Positions 8,885 through 17,482 of a stretch of DNA of 64,000 bases are shown here, piece by piece (positions within the stretch are counted from its first letter, which is position 1; each line of letters starts with the position of its first letter). The notes under the pieces were generated by a model, which was given only the letters and a program-made list of their open reading frames with translations, ran no database searches and was not told where the DNA came from. The stretch comes from Geomobilibacter sp964431365 (GTDB taxonomy: Bacteria; Desulfobacterota; Desulfuromonadia; Geobacterales; DSM-12255), in assembly GCA_964431365.1 (NCBI GenBank), contig CAYSJJ010000003.1, positions 1-64,000 of the forward strand, read 5' to 3'. Both the position numbers and the translations under genes were made by a program.

Positions 8885-9898
8885 ATGAACAAGGATCTCA
8901 TTCTCCTCGGTCACGGGAGCGGCGGCAAGCTTTCACATCAGCTGCTGGACGAGGTGATCATCCCGATTCTTTCCGGCACCCCGCCGGCCGGCCAGAATGA
9001 CGCCGCCCTTCTGGAGCGGGCCGGCCAGCGGCTCTGCTTCACCACCGACTCCTACGTGGTAGATCCGATCTTCTTCCCCGGCGGCAACATCGGCGACCTG
9101 GCCGTGAACGGCACGGTGAACGACCTGGCCATGATGGGGGCCCGTCCGCTCTGGCTCAGTGCCGGGCTGATCATCGAGGAGGGGTTCAGCCGCAGCGAGC
9201 TGGCGACGATCCTCACCAGCATGCGGCAGGCTGCGGACGCGGCCGGGGTCGCGATCGTCACCGGCGACACCAAGGTGGTCCCCCGGGGGAAGGCGGACCG
9301 GATCTTCATCAATACCGCCGGCATCGGCGCCATCGACCATCCGTACCTCATCCACGGTGCCAATGCTCGGCCCGGTGACCGGATCATCGTCAGCGGCACC
9401 ATCGGCGACCACGGCATCGCCGTCATGGCGAGCAGGGAGGGGCTGGAACTGGAGACCGACATCCGGAGCGACTCGGCCGCACTGCACGGCCTGGTGGAGG
9501 AGTTGCTGGAGGAGGGGGGGGGAGCTGTCCACGTCCTGAGGGACCCTACGCGGGGGGGCGTCGCCACCACGCTGAAGGAGATTGCGACCCAGTCGTCGGT
9601 GGACCTGCGCCTCCAGGAGTCGGCACTTCCCATCTGCAGCGCGGTCAAGGGGGTCTGTTCGATCCTCGGCCTCGATCCGCTCTACGTGGCCAACGAAGGG
9701 AAGCTGCTGGCGGTCGTGGCGCCGGATGCGGCCGAGCGGCTCTTGGCAAGGATGCGACGGCATCCCCTGGGAGCGGACGCCGCGATCATCGGCGAGGTTA
9801 CGGCGAGCGGAACCGGCAGACTCGCCCTGGAGACGGTTGTCGGAGGGGTGCGGGGTGTGGAGATGCTGGCCGGCGAACAGCTGCCGCGCATCTGTTGA
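8885..9898 (+). CDS. hypE: Hydrogenase maturation protein HypE (carbamoyl dehydratase)
   Basis: HypE dehydrates a carbamoyl group received from HypF to a thiocyanate that supplies the cyanide ligands of [NiFe]-hydrogenase. The 337 residues include the N-terminal HGSGGKLS segment, the AIR-synthase-like nucleotide fold with GDTKVVPRGKAD and DPTRGGVATTLKEIA, and the essential C-terminal PRIC ending, whose last Cys carries the ligand. GGGAGG precedes the ATG at 8885, so the in-frame ATG at 8861 is not used. No other hyp or hydrogenase gene is in the window, so it stands alone next to cytochrome maturation genes. Confidence 0.95.
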   Translation: MNKDLILLGHGSGGKLSHQLLDEVIIPILSGTPPAGQNDAALLERAGQRLCFTTDSYVVDPIFFPGGNIGDLAVNGTVNDLAMMGARPLWLSAGLIIEEGFSRSELATILTSMRQAADAAGVAIVTGDTKVVPRGKADRIFINTAGIGAIDHPYLIHGANARPGDRIIVSGTIGDHGIAVMASREGLELETDIRSDSAALHGLVEELLEEGGGAVHVLRDPTRGGVATTLKEIATQSSVDLRLQESALPICSAVKGVCSILGLDPLYVANEGKLLAVVAPDAAERLLARMRRHPLGADAAIIGEVTASGTGRLALETVVGGVRGVEMLAGEQLPRIC

Positions 9899-9904
9899 GG
9901 CGCA

Positions 9905-10025
9905 AGGTTGCTGAAAAACAGCCACCTCGCCGCCGTCCTCGCAAGCCCCTTTGTGCGGCGTAGCGCTGCTACGCCTCCGCGGAGCCTGCTGCGGGTGCGA
10001 CGATCTGACTATTTTTGAGCAACCT
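9905..10025 (+). repeat. Full copy of the ~121-bp hairpin element
   Basis: The element starts AGGTTGCTGAAAAACAG and ends CTATTTTTGAGCAACCT, which is a 17-bp terminal inverted repeat with two mismatches. The centre is GGCGTAGC-GCT-GCTACGCC. It begins seven bases after the hypE stop codon and lies between convergent hypE and the FmdB-type gene. Confidence 0.92.
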
Positions 10026-10039
10026 GTATTTATTGTTAA

Positions 10040-10059
10040 GCTGAACCGACCGGTTCAGC
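10040..10059 (-). terminator. Hairpin downstream of the FmdB-type gene
   Basis: GCTGAACCG and CGGTTCAGC form a perfect nine-bp stem with a two-base spacer. Read on the minus strand it is followed by the A+T-rich stretch TTAACAATAAATA and lies 11 bases past the stop codon of the small zinc-ribbon gene. It has no strict T run. Confidence 0.5.
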
Positions 10060-10069
10060 GATGGGGCCC

Positions 10070-10264
10070 TCAGCCACCTCCGATACCGCAGGAGGGGCCG
10101 TGGGAACCGGCGCTGCCGCTCCCCACAGCACAGGCCGAGATCAGTTTTTCCACTTCCGTGGAGCCGCATTTCGGGCAGCTTGTCTCGGCGGCACCCGCGC
10201 CCATCTTCTGCAGCAGGGAAAACGACTCGCTGCAGGCCCTGCATCGATATTCGTAGATCGGCAT
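10070..10264 (-). CDS. FmdB-family small zinc-ribbon protein
   Basis: A 64-residue protein beginning MPIYEYRCRAC, the typical start of the FmdB/CxxC_CxxC_SSSS family. Two CxxC pairs (CRAC at the N-terminus and CPKC in the middle) should bind one zinc. The tail is rich in Gly and Ser with one more Cys. Family members are regulators or accessory proteins of unclear function. AGGAGGT lies upstream of the ATG. It is a single gene, convergent with hypE. Confidence 0.9.
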   Translation of the reverse strand: MPIYEYRCRACSESFSLLQKMGAGAAETSCPKCGSTEVEKLISACAVGSGSAGSHGPSCGIGGG

Positions 10265-10354
10265 GACAGACCTCCTCTGGCGGTGCAACTGCTATTCAGA
10301 CTACCATAGGTGATTGGCCGGGGCAAACCGTCCCCCGGTGAAGGAAGGGTCGCA

Positions 10355-11911
10355 ATGAGAAACCGGTACCGGATCTTCAGCGTCGGCGACATCAACGCCT
10401 TTTTCGGCCTGATGCTGGATAACATGTCGGATCTGGTCATCATGGCGGCCATTCTCACGGGCGTCTTCCAGCTGCCGCGGGAACTGGTGCTCTACCGGAT
10501 GATCCCGGGCAGCGCAGTCGGCGTCCTGGTGGGAGATCTCCTCTACACCTGGCTTGCCGCCCGCCTGGCCCGGCAGAGCGGCCGCGGCGACGTGACCGCC
10601 ATGCCGCTCGGCCTGGACACTCCCTCCACCTTCGGCATGGCCTTCGGTGTCATCGGCCCCTGCTACCTCACGAGCCATGACCCGCTGCTCACCTGGCAGG
10701 TGGCCATGGCCACCATCGTGCTGATGGGGCTCTTCAAGGTCGCGGTCTCCTTCTGCGGCCCGGCCCTGCGCCGTGCCGTCCCCCGGGCCGGCCTGCTCGG
10801 GAGCATCGCGGCGGTCGCCCTGCTCCTGATCGCCTACCTCCCGCTCCTCAAGCTTTTTGCCTCGCCGGTGGTCGGCTTCCTCTCCCTGGGGATCGTGCTG
10901 GTCGCCCTCATTGCCCGCCTGAAGCTTCCGTTCCGCCTGCCGGGGGCGTTGGCCGGCATCCTCTGCGGCACGGTCGCCTACTACCTCCTCGGCGCCGTCG
11001 GGCTGCTCCCCACCGGCTACCATCCGCTCCCCGCGCTCCCGGAGTTCCGGCCGGTCTTCCCCCTGCCGAGCCTGGCCTTTGCCGGCGGTCTGGCCAAGGC
11101 ATTGACCTACCTCCCGCTGGCGCTCCCCTTCGCACTGGCCACCGTGGTCGGCGGGGTGGACGTTACCGAGAGTGCGGCTGCAGCCGGAGACGAGTACAAT
11201 ACCCGCGACATCCTGCTGGTGGAGGGGGTCGCGACCCTGGCAGCCGGTCTCTGCGGCGGGGTGATCCAGTCCTGTCCCTACATCGGCCATCCGGCCTACA
11301 AGGACATGGGGGGGCGCGCCGGTTACACGCTGGCCACCGGCCTCTTCATCGGCCTCGGCGGCATGCTCGGCTATCTCTCGTTCTTCGTCGACCTCCTCCC
11401 GGAAGCGGCCGTGGCGCCGATCCTCATCTTCATCGGGATAGAGATCACGGCCCAGGCCTTTGACGCCTCCCCCAAGGAGCATTACAAGGCCATCGCCTTC
11501 GCGTTCCTGCCGGTCATCGCCTGCCTCATCCAGATCGAATTCGGCCAGCTGCTCGGCAACCTGGGGAAGAGCGGCGCCGACCTGACCGGCGACGCGGCGG
11601 CGCTCTACCGGGCGACGCTTATCCTGGGGAACGGCTTCATCGTCACCTCCCTCCTCTGGGGGGGCGGATTCGCCGCCCTGCTTGACCACCACCTGGTGAG
11701 GGCCGCCCTGTTCATGCTGGTCTCTGCCCTTGCCACCCTCTTCGGCATCATCCATTCCCCCCTCCCCTCGGGGGCCATGTTCCTCCCCTGGGCACCGCCA
11801 GCACCGATCGTCTGGCACCTGGCAGGGGGATACGTGCTCCTCGCCCTCCTGTTTCTCGTGCTCGGACGGTTTGCCCTGACCCACGGGCAGAGCCGCCATT
11901 GGCGTATATGA
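10355..11911 (+). CDS. Putative NCS2-like permease, substrate unknown
   Basis: A 518-residue polytopic membrane protein with about twelve to fourteen hydrophobic segments. The layout and the patterns DVTAMPLGLDTPSTFG and GGVDVTESAAAAGDEYNT recall the nucleobase-cation symporter 2 and AzgA purine permease families, but the match is distant by eye, so the substrate is not assigned. GGAAGG precedes the ATG at 10355. It is monocistronic: the divergent zinc-ribbon gene lies on one side and a repeat on the other. Confidence 0.65.
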   Translation: MRNRYRIFSVGDINAFFGLMLDNMSDLVIMAAILTGVFQLPRELVLYRMIPGSAVGVLVGDLLYTWLAARLARQSGRGDVTAMPLGLDTPSTFGMAFGVIGPCYLTSHDPLLTWQVAMATIVLMGLFKVAVSFCGPALRRAVPRAGLLGSIAAVALLLIAYLPLLKLFASPVVGFLSLGIVLVALIARLKLPFRLPGALAGILCGTVAYYLLGAVGLLPTGYHPLPALPEFRPVFPLPSLAFAGGLAKALTYLPLALPFALATVVGGVDVTESAAAAGDEYNTRDILLVEGVATLAAGLCGGVIQSCPYIGHPAYKDMGGRAGYTLATGLFIGLGGMLGYLSFFVDLLPEAAVAPILIFIGIEITAQAFDASPKEHYKAIAFAFLPVIACLIQIEFGQLLGNLGKSGADLTGDAAALYRATLILGNGFIVTSLLWGGGFAALLDHHLVRAALFMLVSALATLFGIIHSPLPSGAMFLPWAPPAPIVWHLAGGYVLLALLFLVLGRFALTHGQSRHWRI

Positions 11912-11930
11912 ACCTCTATGTGACATTTGA

Positions 11931-12048
11931 ACCGCAGTGGACGCAGAGAAACGCAAGGTAAGCACCAAGATTCGCCACTCCTGAACGCGATCTTGCATTC
12001 CTTTAGGACCCTGGTTTTCTCTCAGCGATCCTCTGCGAACTCTGCGGT
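11931..12048. repeat. Imperfect inverted repeat, CCTCTGCGAAC/CTCTGCGGTGA family
   Basis: The left arm starts ACCGCAGTGGACGCAGAG. The reverse complement of the right arm starts ACCGCAGAGTTCGCAGAG, so the ends pair over about 18 bases with few mismatches. The right-arm words match those of 7931-8036. It fills most of the gap between the permease gene and the lspA terminator. Confidence 0.65.
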
Positions 12049-12066
12049 GACAGTTTTTTGGGGCAT

Positions 12067-12104
12067 AAAAAAAGGCCGCCGGCATCTCTGCCTGCGGCCT
12101 TTTC
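12067..12104 (-). terminator. Intrinsic terminator of the nudix-lspA operon
   Basis: Read on the minus strand, AAAAGGCCGCAGGC and GCCGGCGGCC form a GC-rich stem around AGAGAT, followed by a run of seven Ts. It begins about 20 bases after the lspA stop codon. Confidence 0.85.
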
Positions 12105-12124
12105 AGTCATGGATCATGCAGGGT

Positions 12125-12610
12125 TCACCCGTTTTTCTGGCGCCGCTCCTCCAGGAACATGTCGATGGCCAGCAGGAAGACCCCCACGCAGATGGCGGAG
12201 TCGGCCACATTGAAGGCTGGCCAGTGGTGGGTCTGCCAGAAGACATCGAGAAAGTCGATCACTTCGCCGAGCCTGATCCGGTCGATCAGGTTACCAACCG
12301 CCCCGGAGAGTATCAGGGCCAGCGAGAATGAGGCGAAGCGCTGGTCGTCGCGCAGCTTCCGAAAGGCGATCAGGATGGCGACGACGGCCACCAGAGAGAC
12401 CAGGATGAAGAATGGGAGGCGGTAGTTGAAGCTGGAGAGAAAGCTGAAGGCGGCACCCTTGTTCCGCATGTAGGTGATGCTGAACAGGCCGTTAATGACC
12501 GGCAGCGACTGGTAGAGCTGCATGGTCCGGTCGATATAGATCTTGGTCGCCTGATCGACGACCAGGACCGCGATGGTGACAGCGGTAAGTATGGAGTAGC
12601 GGTTTTTCAT
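12125..12610 (-). CDS. lspA: Lipoprotein signal peptidase (signal peptidase II)
   Basis: This inner-membrane aspartyl protease removes signal peptides from prolipoproteins after lipid attachment. It has 161 residues and four membrane segments. The conserved boxes are VVDQATKIYID, MRNKGAAFSFL, the first catalytic Asp in GAVGNLIDRIRLGEVIDFLD, and the second in FNVADSAICVG. Its start overlaps the end of the NUDIX gene by four bases (ATGA), so the two are translationally coupled. Several likely substrates are in the window: the parvulin lipoprotein, Pal and CpoB. Confidence 0.97.
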   Translation of the reverse strand: MKNRYSILTAVTIAVLVVDQATKIYIDRTMQLYQSLPVINGLFSITYMRNKGAAFSFLSSFNYRLPFFILVSLVAVVAILIAFRKLRDDQRFASFSLALILSGAVGNLIDRIRLGEVIDFLDVFWQTHHWPAFNVADSAICVGVFLLAIDMFLEERRQKNG

Positions 12611-13050
12611 GGGGTCCCCTCGGTCTCCTGTGAAAATACCTTGCCAAGGATGAAGCGCGTTCCCTCCGGCATCTTATAGGCGGCCAGATCGTGCTGTTTC
12701 ACCCAGCGGGCCTCGGCGACCTCGTCCTGGTTATGCTTGATGTCGCAGTACTGGGGGCGGCAGAGGTAGTAGAGGATGATGAAGTGGTAGTTCTCGTCGC
12801 CGGGGGTGACATGTTCGAAGACGTCCAGCAGGTCCTCCACCTCCACCTGCAGTCCCACCTCTTCCATGACCTCCCGCTCGATCGCCCTGATGATCGGCTC
12901 GCCCAGGTCGATCTTTCCCCCCGGCATCACCCACTCCCCCTGGAACGGGGGGACGTTCCGCTTGGTCAGGAGCACCTCCTGGTCGTCGTTGAGAATGACG
13001 GCAACCACCGAGGTGACGATATGGTCTTTCTTGAATTTGGGTCGGGTCAT
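12607..13050 (-). CDS. NUDIX hydrolase
   Basis: A 147-residue pyrophosphohydrolase of nucleoside diphosphate derivatives. The full Nudix box is present, starting GGKIDLGE and ending REVMEEVGL, with the glutamates that bind the metal. The N-terminal VVAVILNDDQEVLLTKR resembles MutT-like and ADP-sugar types. The exact substrate cannot be read from sequence. It overlaps lspA by four bases and lies downstream of argG beyond a strong hairpin at 13062-13093. Confidence 0.93.
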   Translation of the reverse strand: MTRPKFKKDHIVTSVVAVILNDDQEVLLTKRNVPPFQGEWVMPGGKIDLGEPIIRAIEREVMEEVGLQVEVEDLLDVFEHVTPGDENYHFIILYYLCRPQYCDIKHNQDEVAEARWVKQHDLAAYKMPEGTRFILGKVFSQETEGTP

Positions 13051-13061
13051 GGCTCAAATGG

Positions 13062-13093
13062 CAGTAGGGGCACGGCCTGCCGTGCCCCTACTG
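13062..13093 (-). terminator. Strong hairpin after argG
   Basis: CAGTAGGGGCACGG and CCGTGCCCCTACTG form a perfect 14-bp stem with a four-base loop between the argG stop and the NUDIX start. No T run follows in the minus direction, so it may attenuate or protect RNA rather than fully terminate. Confidence 0.65.
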
Positions 13094-13122
13094 TTATGGC
13101 GTTGCAATCCACACGCAACAGG

Positions 13123-14340
13123 CTACTTCTTCTGCGCCTTCATCAGCGACCTGATCCGGAGCCTGAGGGAGTTGATCTTGATGAACCCTTCGGCGTCGGC
13201 CTGATTGTAGACCTTGTCCTTCTCGAAGGTGGCGAAGTCAAGGTTGAAGAGGGAGTTGGTCTCGGACTTGCGGCCGACGGTGCGGCAGTGCCCCTTGTAG
13301 AGCTTCACCCTGGCTACGCCGTTGACGGTCTTCTGGGAGTCGTCGATGAGCGTCTGGAGCATCTCCCGCTCCGGCGAGAACCAGTAGCCGGCATAGATCT
13401 GACGGGCGTACTCGGGGATGAGGGAGTCGCGGATCCGCATCACCTCGCGGTCCATGGTGATCTGCTCCACCGCCATGTGGGCCTCGCGGAGGATGGTTCC
13501 GCCCGGGGTCTCGTAAACGCCGCGGGACTTCATCCCCACGGAGCGGTTCTCAAGGAGGTCGACCCGGCCGATGCCGTGCTGGCCGCCGATGTAGTTAAGG
13601 TGCGCCAGGAGTTGGGCCGGCGACATCTTTTCCCCGTCAACGGCCACGGCGTTCCCCTTCTCGAACTCGATCTCCACGTACTGCGGCTTGTTGGGAGCCT
13701 TCTCCGGCTTGACCGTGAGGACGTACATCTCTTCCGGCGCCTCGGCCCAGGTATCCTCCAGGATGCCCCCCTCGAAGGAGATGTGCAGCAGGTTTCGGTC
13801 CGACGACCAGGGGCGTTTCTTGGTGATCGGGATCGGGATGTCGTTCTTCTTGGCATAGGCGATGAGCGCCTGGCGGCTGTTCAGCTTCCACTCCCGCCAC
13901 GGGGCGACCACGGTGATGGACGGGTCGAAGTGGTAGTATCCCAGCTCGAAGCGGACCTGGTCGTTCCCCTTGCCGGTGGCGCCGTGGGAGACCGCGTCGG
14001 CCCCCTCGATGGCGGCGATCTCCATCTGCCTTTTCGCGATCAGCGGCCGGGCGATGGAGGTGCCGAGGAGGTAGTGCCCCTCGTAGATGGCATTGGCCCG
14101 GAACATGGGGAAGACGAAGTCCCTGACGAACTCTTCCTTCAGGTCGTCGATGTAGACCTTGTCGGCGCCGGTGGCAAAGGCCTTGTCCCGGATCGGGTCG
14201 AGTTCGTCACCCTGTCCCAGATCGGCGGAAAAGGTGATCACTTCGCAGCCGTACTCGTTCTTCAGCCACTTGAGGATGATGGAGGTGTCCAGACCGCCCG
14301 AATAGGCGAGGACGATCTTTTTCACTTCTTTCTTGGCCAT
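13123..14340 (-). CDS. argG: Argininosuccinate synthase
   Basis: ArgG joins citrulline and aspartate with ATP in the next-to-last step of arginine synthesis. It has 405 residues, the normal length. The N-terminal nucleotide loop is AYSGGLDTSIILKWL, with further family signatures SHGATGKGNDQVRFE and GRVDLLENRSVGMKSRGVYETPGG. AAGGAGAT lies upstream of the ATG. It is the last gene of an argB-argD-argF-argG series on the minus strand; argH does not follow. Confidence 0.97.
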   Translation of the reverse strand: MAKKEVKKIVLAYSGGLDTSIILKWLKNEYGCEVITFSADLGQGDELDPIRDKAFATGADKVYIDDLKEEFVRDFVFPMFRANAIYEGHYLLGTSIARPLIAKRQMEIAAIEGADAVSHGATGKGNDQVRFELGYYHFDPSITVVAPWREWKLNSRQALIAYAKKNDIPIPITKKRPWSSDRNLLHISFEGGILEDTWAEAPEEMYVLTVKPEKAPNKPQYVEIEFEKGNAVAVDGEKMSPAQLLAHLNYIGGQHGIGRVDLLENRSVGMKSRGVYETPGGTILREAHMAVEQITMDREVMRIRDSLIPEYARQIYAGYWFSPEREMLQTLIDDSQKTVNGVARVKLYKGHCRTVGRKSETNSLFNLDFATFEKDKVYNQADAEGFIKINSLRLRIRSLMKAQKK

Positions 14341-14372
14341 TAATTATCTCCTTTGCATCAATATGATCAGTC

Positions 14373-15281
14373 TTACTTCAGTAGTGTTGCCATGATCGCT
14401 TTCTGCACATGCAGCCGGTTCTCGGCCTCGTCCCAGACCACGGAGTGCTTCCCTTCGATGACCCCATCGCTGATCTCCTCCCCCCGGTGGGCCGGGAGGC
14501 AGTGGAGGACGATGGCGTCGTCCGCCGCCAGTCCGACCAGGGTCTCGTCCAGGCAGTAGCCGGCAAAGGCCTTCTCCCGCAACTGCTGCTCGGCCTCCTG
14601 TCCCATGCTGGCCCAGACGTCAGTGTTGAGGACATGGGCACCGGCAACGGCCTCCCGCGGGTCGGTCGTCAAGAGGAGTCTGGCCCCCCGCTCTTTCGCC
14701 CACGCCAGCACCGTCGCGTCCGGCTCGTACCCCTTCGGGCAGGCGAGCCGCAGTTCGAAGCCGAAGATGGCGGCCGCCTCGATCCAGGTGTTGGCCATGT
14801 TGTTGCCGTCCCCCACCCAGGCGTAGGTCAGTCCCTCGTACCCCCCCTTCTGCTCGATGACGGTGAAGAGGTCGGCCATGATCTGGCAGGGGTGGAACAG
14901 GTCGGTGAGACCGTTGATGACCGGCGCCGACGAGTAGCGGGCAAACTCCTCCACGATCTCCTGGCCGAAGGTGCGGATCATCACGCCGTCGCAGTAGCGG
15001 GCCATGACCCGGGCCGTGTCCTTGATCGGCTCGCCCCGTCCCATCTGGGAGTCCTTGTTGGAGATGAAGAGGCCGTGCCCCCCCAGCTGGAAGATCCCGA
15101 CCTCGAAGGAGATCCGGGTCCGGGTGGACGACTTCTCGAAGATCATGGCCAGGGTCTTCCCCGCCAGGAGGTGATGGGGAATCCCCTTCTTTTGCTTGTC
15201 CTTCAGGTCGCGGGTGAGGATGAATAGATCGTCCAGCTCCTGTTTCGTGTACTGGCTCAGGGCCAGGAAATCCCGTTTCAT
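14373..15281 (-). CDS. argF: Ornithine carbamoyltransferase
   Basis: ArgF makes citrulline from ornithine and carbamoyl phosphate. It has 302 residues. The carbamoyl-phosphate site FEKSSTRTRISFE, the ornithine-binding YAWVGDGNNMANTW, and the C-terminal HCLPAHRGEEI are all present. The start overlaps the stop of argD by four bases, so the genes are coupled. argG lies 32 bases downstream. Confidence 0.97.
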   Translation of the reverse strand: MKRDFLALSQYTKQELDDLFILTRDLKDKQKKGIPHHLLAGKTLAMIFEKSSTRTRISFEVGIFQLGGHGLFISNKDSQMGRGEPIKDTARVMARYCDGVMIRTFGQEIVEEFARYSSAPVINGLTDLFHPCQIMADLFTVIEQKGGYEGLTYAWVGDGNNMANTWIEAAAIFGFELRLACPKGYEPDATVLAWAKERGARLLLTTDPREAVAGAHVLNTDVWASMGQEAEQQLREKAFAGYCLDETLVGLAADDAIVLHCLPAHRGEEISDGVIEGKHSVVWDEAENRLHVQKAIMATLLK

Positions 15282-16474
15282 GGTTTGATCTCCTCCAGGA
15301 TGCCGGTGAGTATCCCGATCATCTCGTCAACTTCCTGCTTGGTGACGGTCAACGGCGGCACGAACCGGAGCACGCTGTCGTGGGTGACGTTGAGCAGAAC
15401 CCCCCGCTCATGCCCCTTCTTGACGATGTCGCTACCGGGGATGGCGAGCCCCATGCCGATCATCAGGCCGATGCCGCGCACGTCGGTGATGACGCCGAAG
15501 CGCCCCTTGAGCGCCTCCAGTTCGCCCAGCAGGTACTCCCCCATCTCCTCGGCGCGATTGAGTAGCCCCTCTTCCAGGATCGCCCGGACAGAGGCCAGGG
15601 CGGCCGCGGTCATGAGCGGGTTGCCGCCGAAGGTGGAGCCGTGGGTGCCCGGGGTGAAGGCGGTTGCGTATTTGTCCCGGGCCAGCATGGCCCCGATGGG
15701 GGCCCCGCCGGCCAGCGCCTTGGCCAGAGTCATGATGTCGGGGGAGACGCCGAAATGCTCGTGGGCGAAGAGCTTGCCGGTCCGGCCGATGCCTGTCTGG
15801 ACCTCATCCAGAATCAGGATCAGGCCGTGCTCGTCGCAGAGCTCACGCACCGCCTGCAGATAGCCGGGGGCCGGGACGTTCACCCCACCCTCCCCCTGGA
15901 TCGGCTCCAGCATGATGGCGCAGGTGTTGGGGGTGATGGCGCTTTTCATCGCAGTCACATCGTTGAAGGGAACGTGGCGGAAGCCGTGGAGCAGCGGGTC
16001 GAAGAATTTCTGCACCTTCTCCTGGCCGGTGGCGGAGACGGTGGCCATGGTCCGGCCGTGGAACGAATCGGCAGCGGTGATGATCTCGTAGCGCTCGGGC
16101 CCGAAGGTGTCGCGGCTGTACTTCCTGGCCAGCTTGATGGCCGCCTCGTTGGCCTCGGCGCCGCTGTTGCAGAAAAAGGCCTTGTCGGCAAAGGAGTGGC
16201 TGCAGAGGAGTTCGGCCAGCTCGATCTGGTTCGGGATCTGGTAGTAGTTGGAGCAGTGGATCATGGTGGCCGCCTGCTCTTGGATCGCCTTCACCACCTT
16301 CGGGTGGCAGTGGCCGAGGTTGTTGACCGCCACCCCGGCCAGAAAGTCAAGGTAGCGCTTGCCATCGGCATCCCACAGGACGCACCCCTCGCCCCGGACC
16401 GGGACAAGCGGGTAGCGGCCGTAGGTCTTCATGATGACCTTGTCGGACCGTTCGATCCACTCTTGTGAAGTCAT
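15278..16474 (-). CDS. argD: Acetylornithine aminotransferase
   Basis: This PLP-dependent class III aminotransferase converts N-acetylglutamate semialdehyde to N-acetylornithine. It has 398 residues from the ATG at 16474. Visible signatures are FFCNSGAEANEAAIKLARK, the LILDEVQTGIGRTG segment with the PLP-contacting Asp, and MTLAKALAGG with the Schiff-base Lys. The ATG overlaps the argB stop (ATGA). The longer open frame to 16594 lies inside argB and is rejected. Confidence 0.96.
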   Translation of the reverse strand: MTSQEWIERSDKVIMKTYGRYPLVPVRGEGCVLWDADGKRYLDFLAGVAVNNLGHCHPKVVKAIQEQAATMIHCSNYYQIPNQIELAELLCSHSFADKAFFCNSGAEANEAAIKLARKYSRDTFGPERYEIITAADSFHGRTMATVSATGQEKVQKFFDPLLHGFRHVPFNDVTAMKSAITPNTCAIMLEPIQGEGGVNVPAPGYLQAVRELCDEHGLILILDEVQTGIGRTGKLFAHEHFGVSPDIMTLAKALAGGAPIGAMLARDKYATAFTPGTHGSTFGGNPLMTAAALASVRAILEEGLLNRAEEMGEYLLGELEALKGRFGVITDVRGIGLMIGMGLAIPGSDIVKKGHERGVLLNVTHDSVLRFVPPLTVTKQEVDEMIGILTGILEEIKP

Positions 16475-17349
16475 TGGGTTATCTCCGTGCCGACGCCAAC
16501 GTCGGTGAAAATTTCGAGCAGAACGGCGTGCTGTACCCGGCCGTCGACGATGTACGCATTTTTGGCCCCTTCCTTCAGGGCATCCACACAACACTCGACC
16601 TTGGGAATCATCCCGCCGGAGATGGTAGCGTCATCGATCAGCCGCGGCACATCGGCGAGGGCGATGCTGGAAAGGAGTCTCCCCTCCTTGTCCTTCACCC
16701 CGGAGACATCGGTGAGGAGCATCAGCTTTTCGGCCCTGAGCGCCCCCGCTATCCGGCCGGCCACCAGGTCGGCGTTGACGTTGTAGCTTTCGCCGTTCGC
16801 CCCGACCCCAACCGGGGCGATGACCGGGAGGAACTTGCCGTGCTCCAGGGTCTGGATAAGCTCCTGGTTGACCTTGACAACGTTCCCGACGTAGCCGATG
16901 TCCACCGTCTCCACCGAGCCGTCGTCGTTTTTGATCTCCTGCAGCATCTTTTCGCAGAGGAGCAGCGAGCCGTCCTTGCCGGAGAGGCCGACTGCCCGGC
17001 CGCCGTGCTGGTTCAGGTAGCTGACGACCTCCTTGTTCACCTGGCCGGTCAGCACCATCTCTACAACCGCCATGGTCTGGCTGTCGGTGACCCGCATCCC
17101 CCGGACGAACTCGGAAACGATGCCGTAGCGTTTGAGGGTCTCGTTGATCTGGGGACCGCCGCCATGGACCACGACCACGTTGATGCCGAGCGACTTGAGG
17201 AGGATGACGTCGAGGGCGAAGGACTCCTTCAGCGCCTCGTCTGACATGGCGTGGCCGCCGTATTTGATGACGATGGTCTTACCGGAGAAGCGCCGGATGT
17301 AGGGGAGGGCCTCCATCAGCGTGTTGGCCTTGTCGATCAGGTGCTGCAT
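16471..17349 (-). CDS. argB: Acetylglutamate kinase
   Basis: ArgB phosphorylates N-acetylglutamate, usually the feedback-controlled step. It has 292 residues from the ATG at 17349. The start TIVIKYGGHAM is typical, with VVVHGGGPQIN, DVSGVKDKEGRLL for nucleotide binding and GGMIPKVECCVDAL near the end. The upstream in-frame extension is arginine- and serine-rich and overlaps the neighbouring kinase gene, so it is not used. It is the first gene of the arg series, and a good promoter lies 47-74 bases upstream. Confidence 0.96.
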   Translation of the reverse strand: MQHLIDKANTLMEALPYIRRFSGKTIVIKYGGHAMSDEALKESFALDVILLKSLGINVVVVHGGGPQINETLKRYGIVSEFVRGMRVTDSQTMAVVEMVLTGQVNKEVVSYLNQHGGRAVGLSGKDGSLLLCEKMLQEIKNDDGSVETVDIGYVGNVVKVNQELIQTLEHGKFLPVIAPVGVGANGESYNVNADLVAGRIAGALRAEKLMLLTDVSGVKDKEGRLLSSIALADVPRLIDDATISGGMIPKVECCVDALKEGAKNAYIVDGRVQHAVLLEIFTDVGVGTEITQ

Positions 17350-17395
17350 GCTTCCGTACCGCCTTGCAGGTGGAATGGTGGATGCGAAGTGCACA

Positions 17396-17423
17396 ACTAT
17401 AGCAGATGGGGGAAAATAATCAA
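17396..17423 (-). promoter_or_regulatory. Sigma-70-type promoter of the argBDFG operon
   Basis: Read on the minus strand, TTGATT (17418-17423) and TATAGT (17396-17401) are separated by 16 bases. The argB start codon is about 47 bases downstream of the -10. Confidence 0.6.
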
Positions 17424-17482
17424 CGGCAAAGAGGGGTTGCGAAGCGGCTGCAGTACGGGAGGGACGGGGTTTGGGGGGGCGG

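Noticed and set aside
12067..12104. Possible CRISPR or repeat at the GC-rich hairpins
   Set aside because: These are single intrinsic terminators with no regular spacer pattern. No array of short direct repeats with equal spacers was seen in the window.
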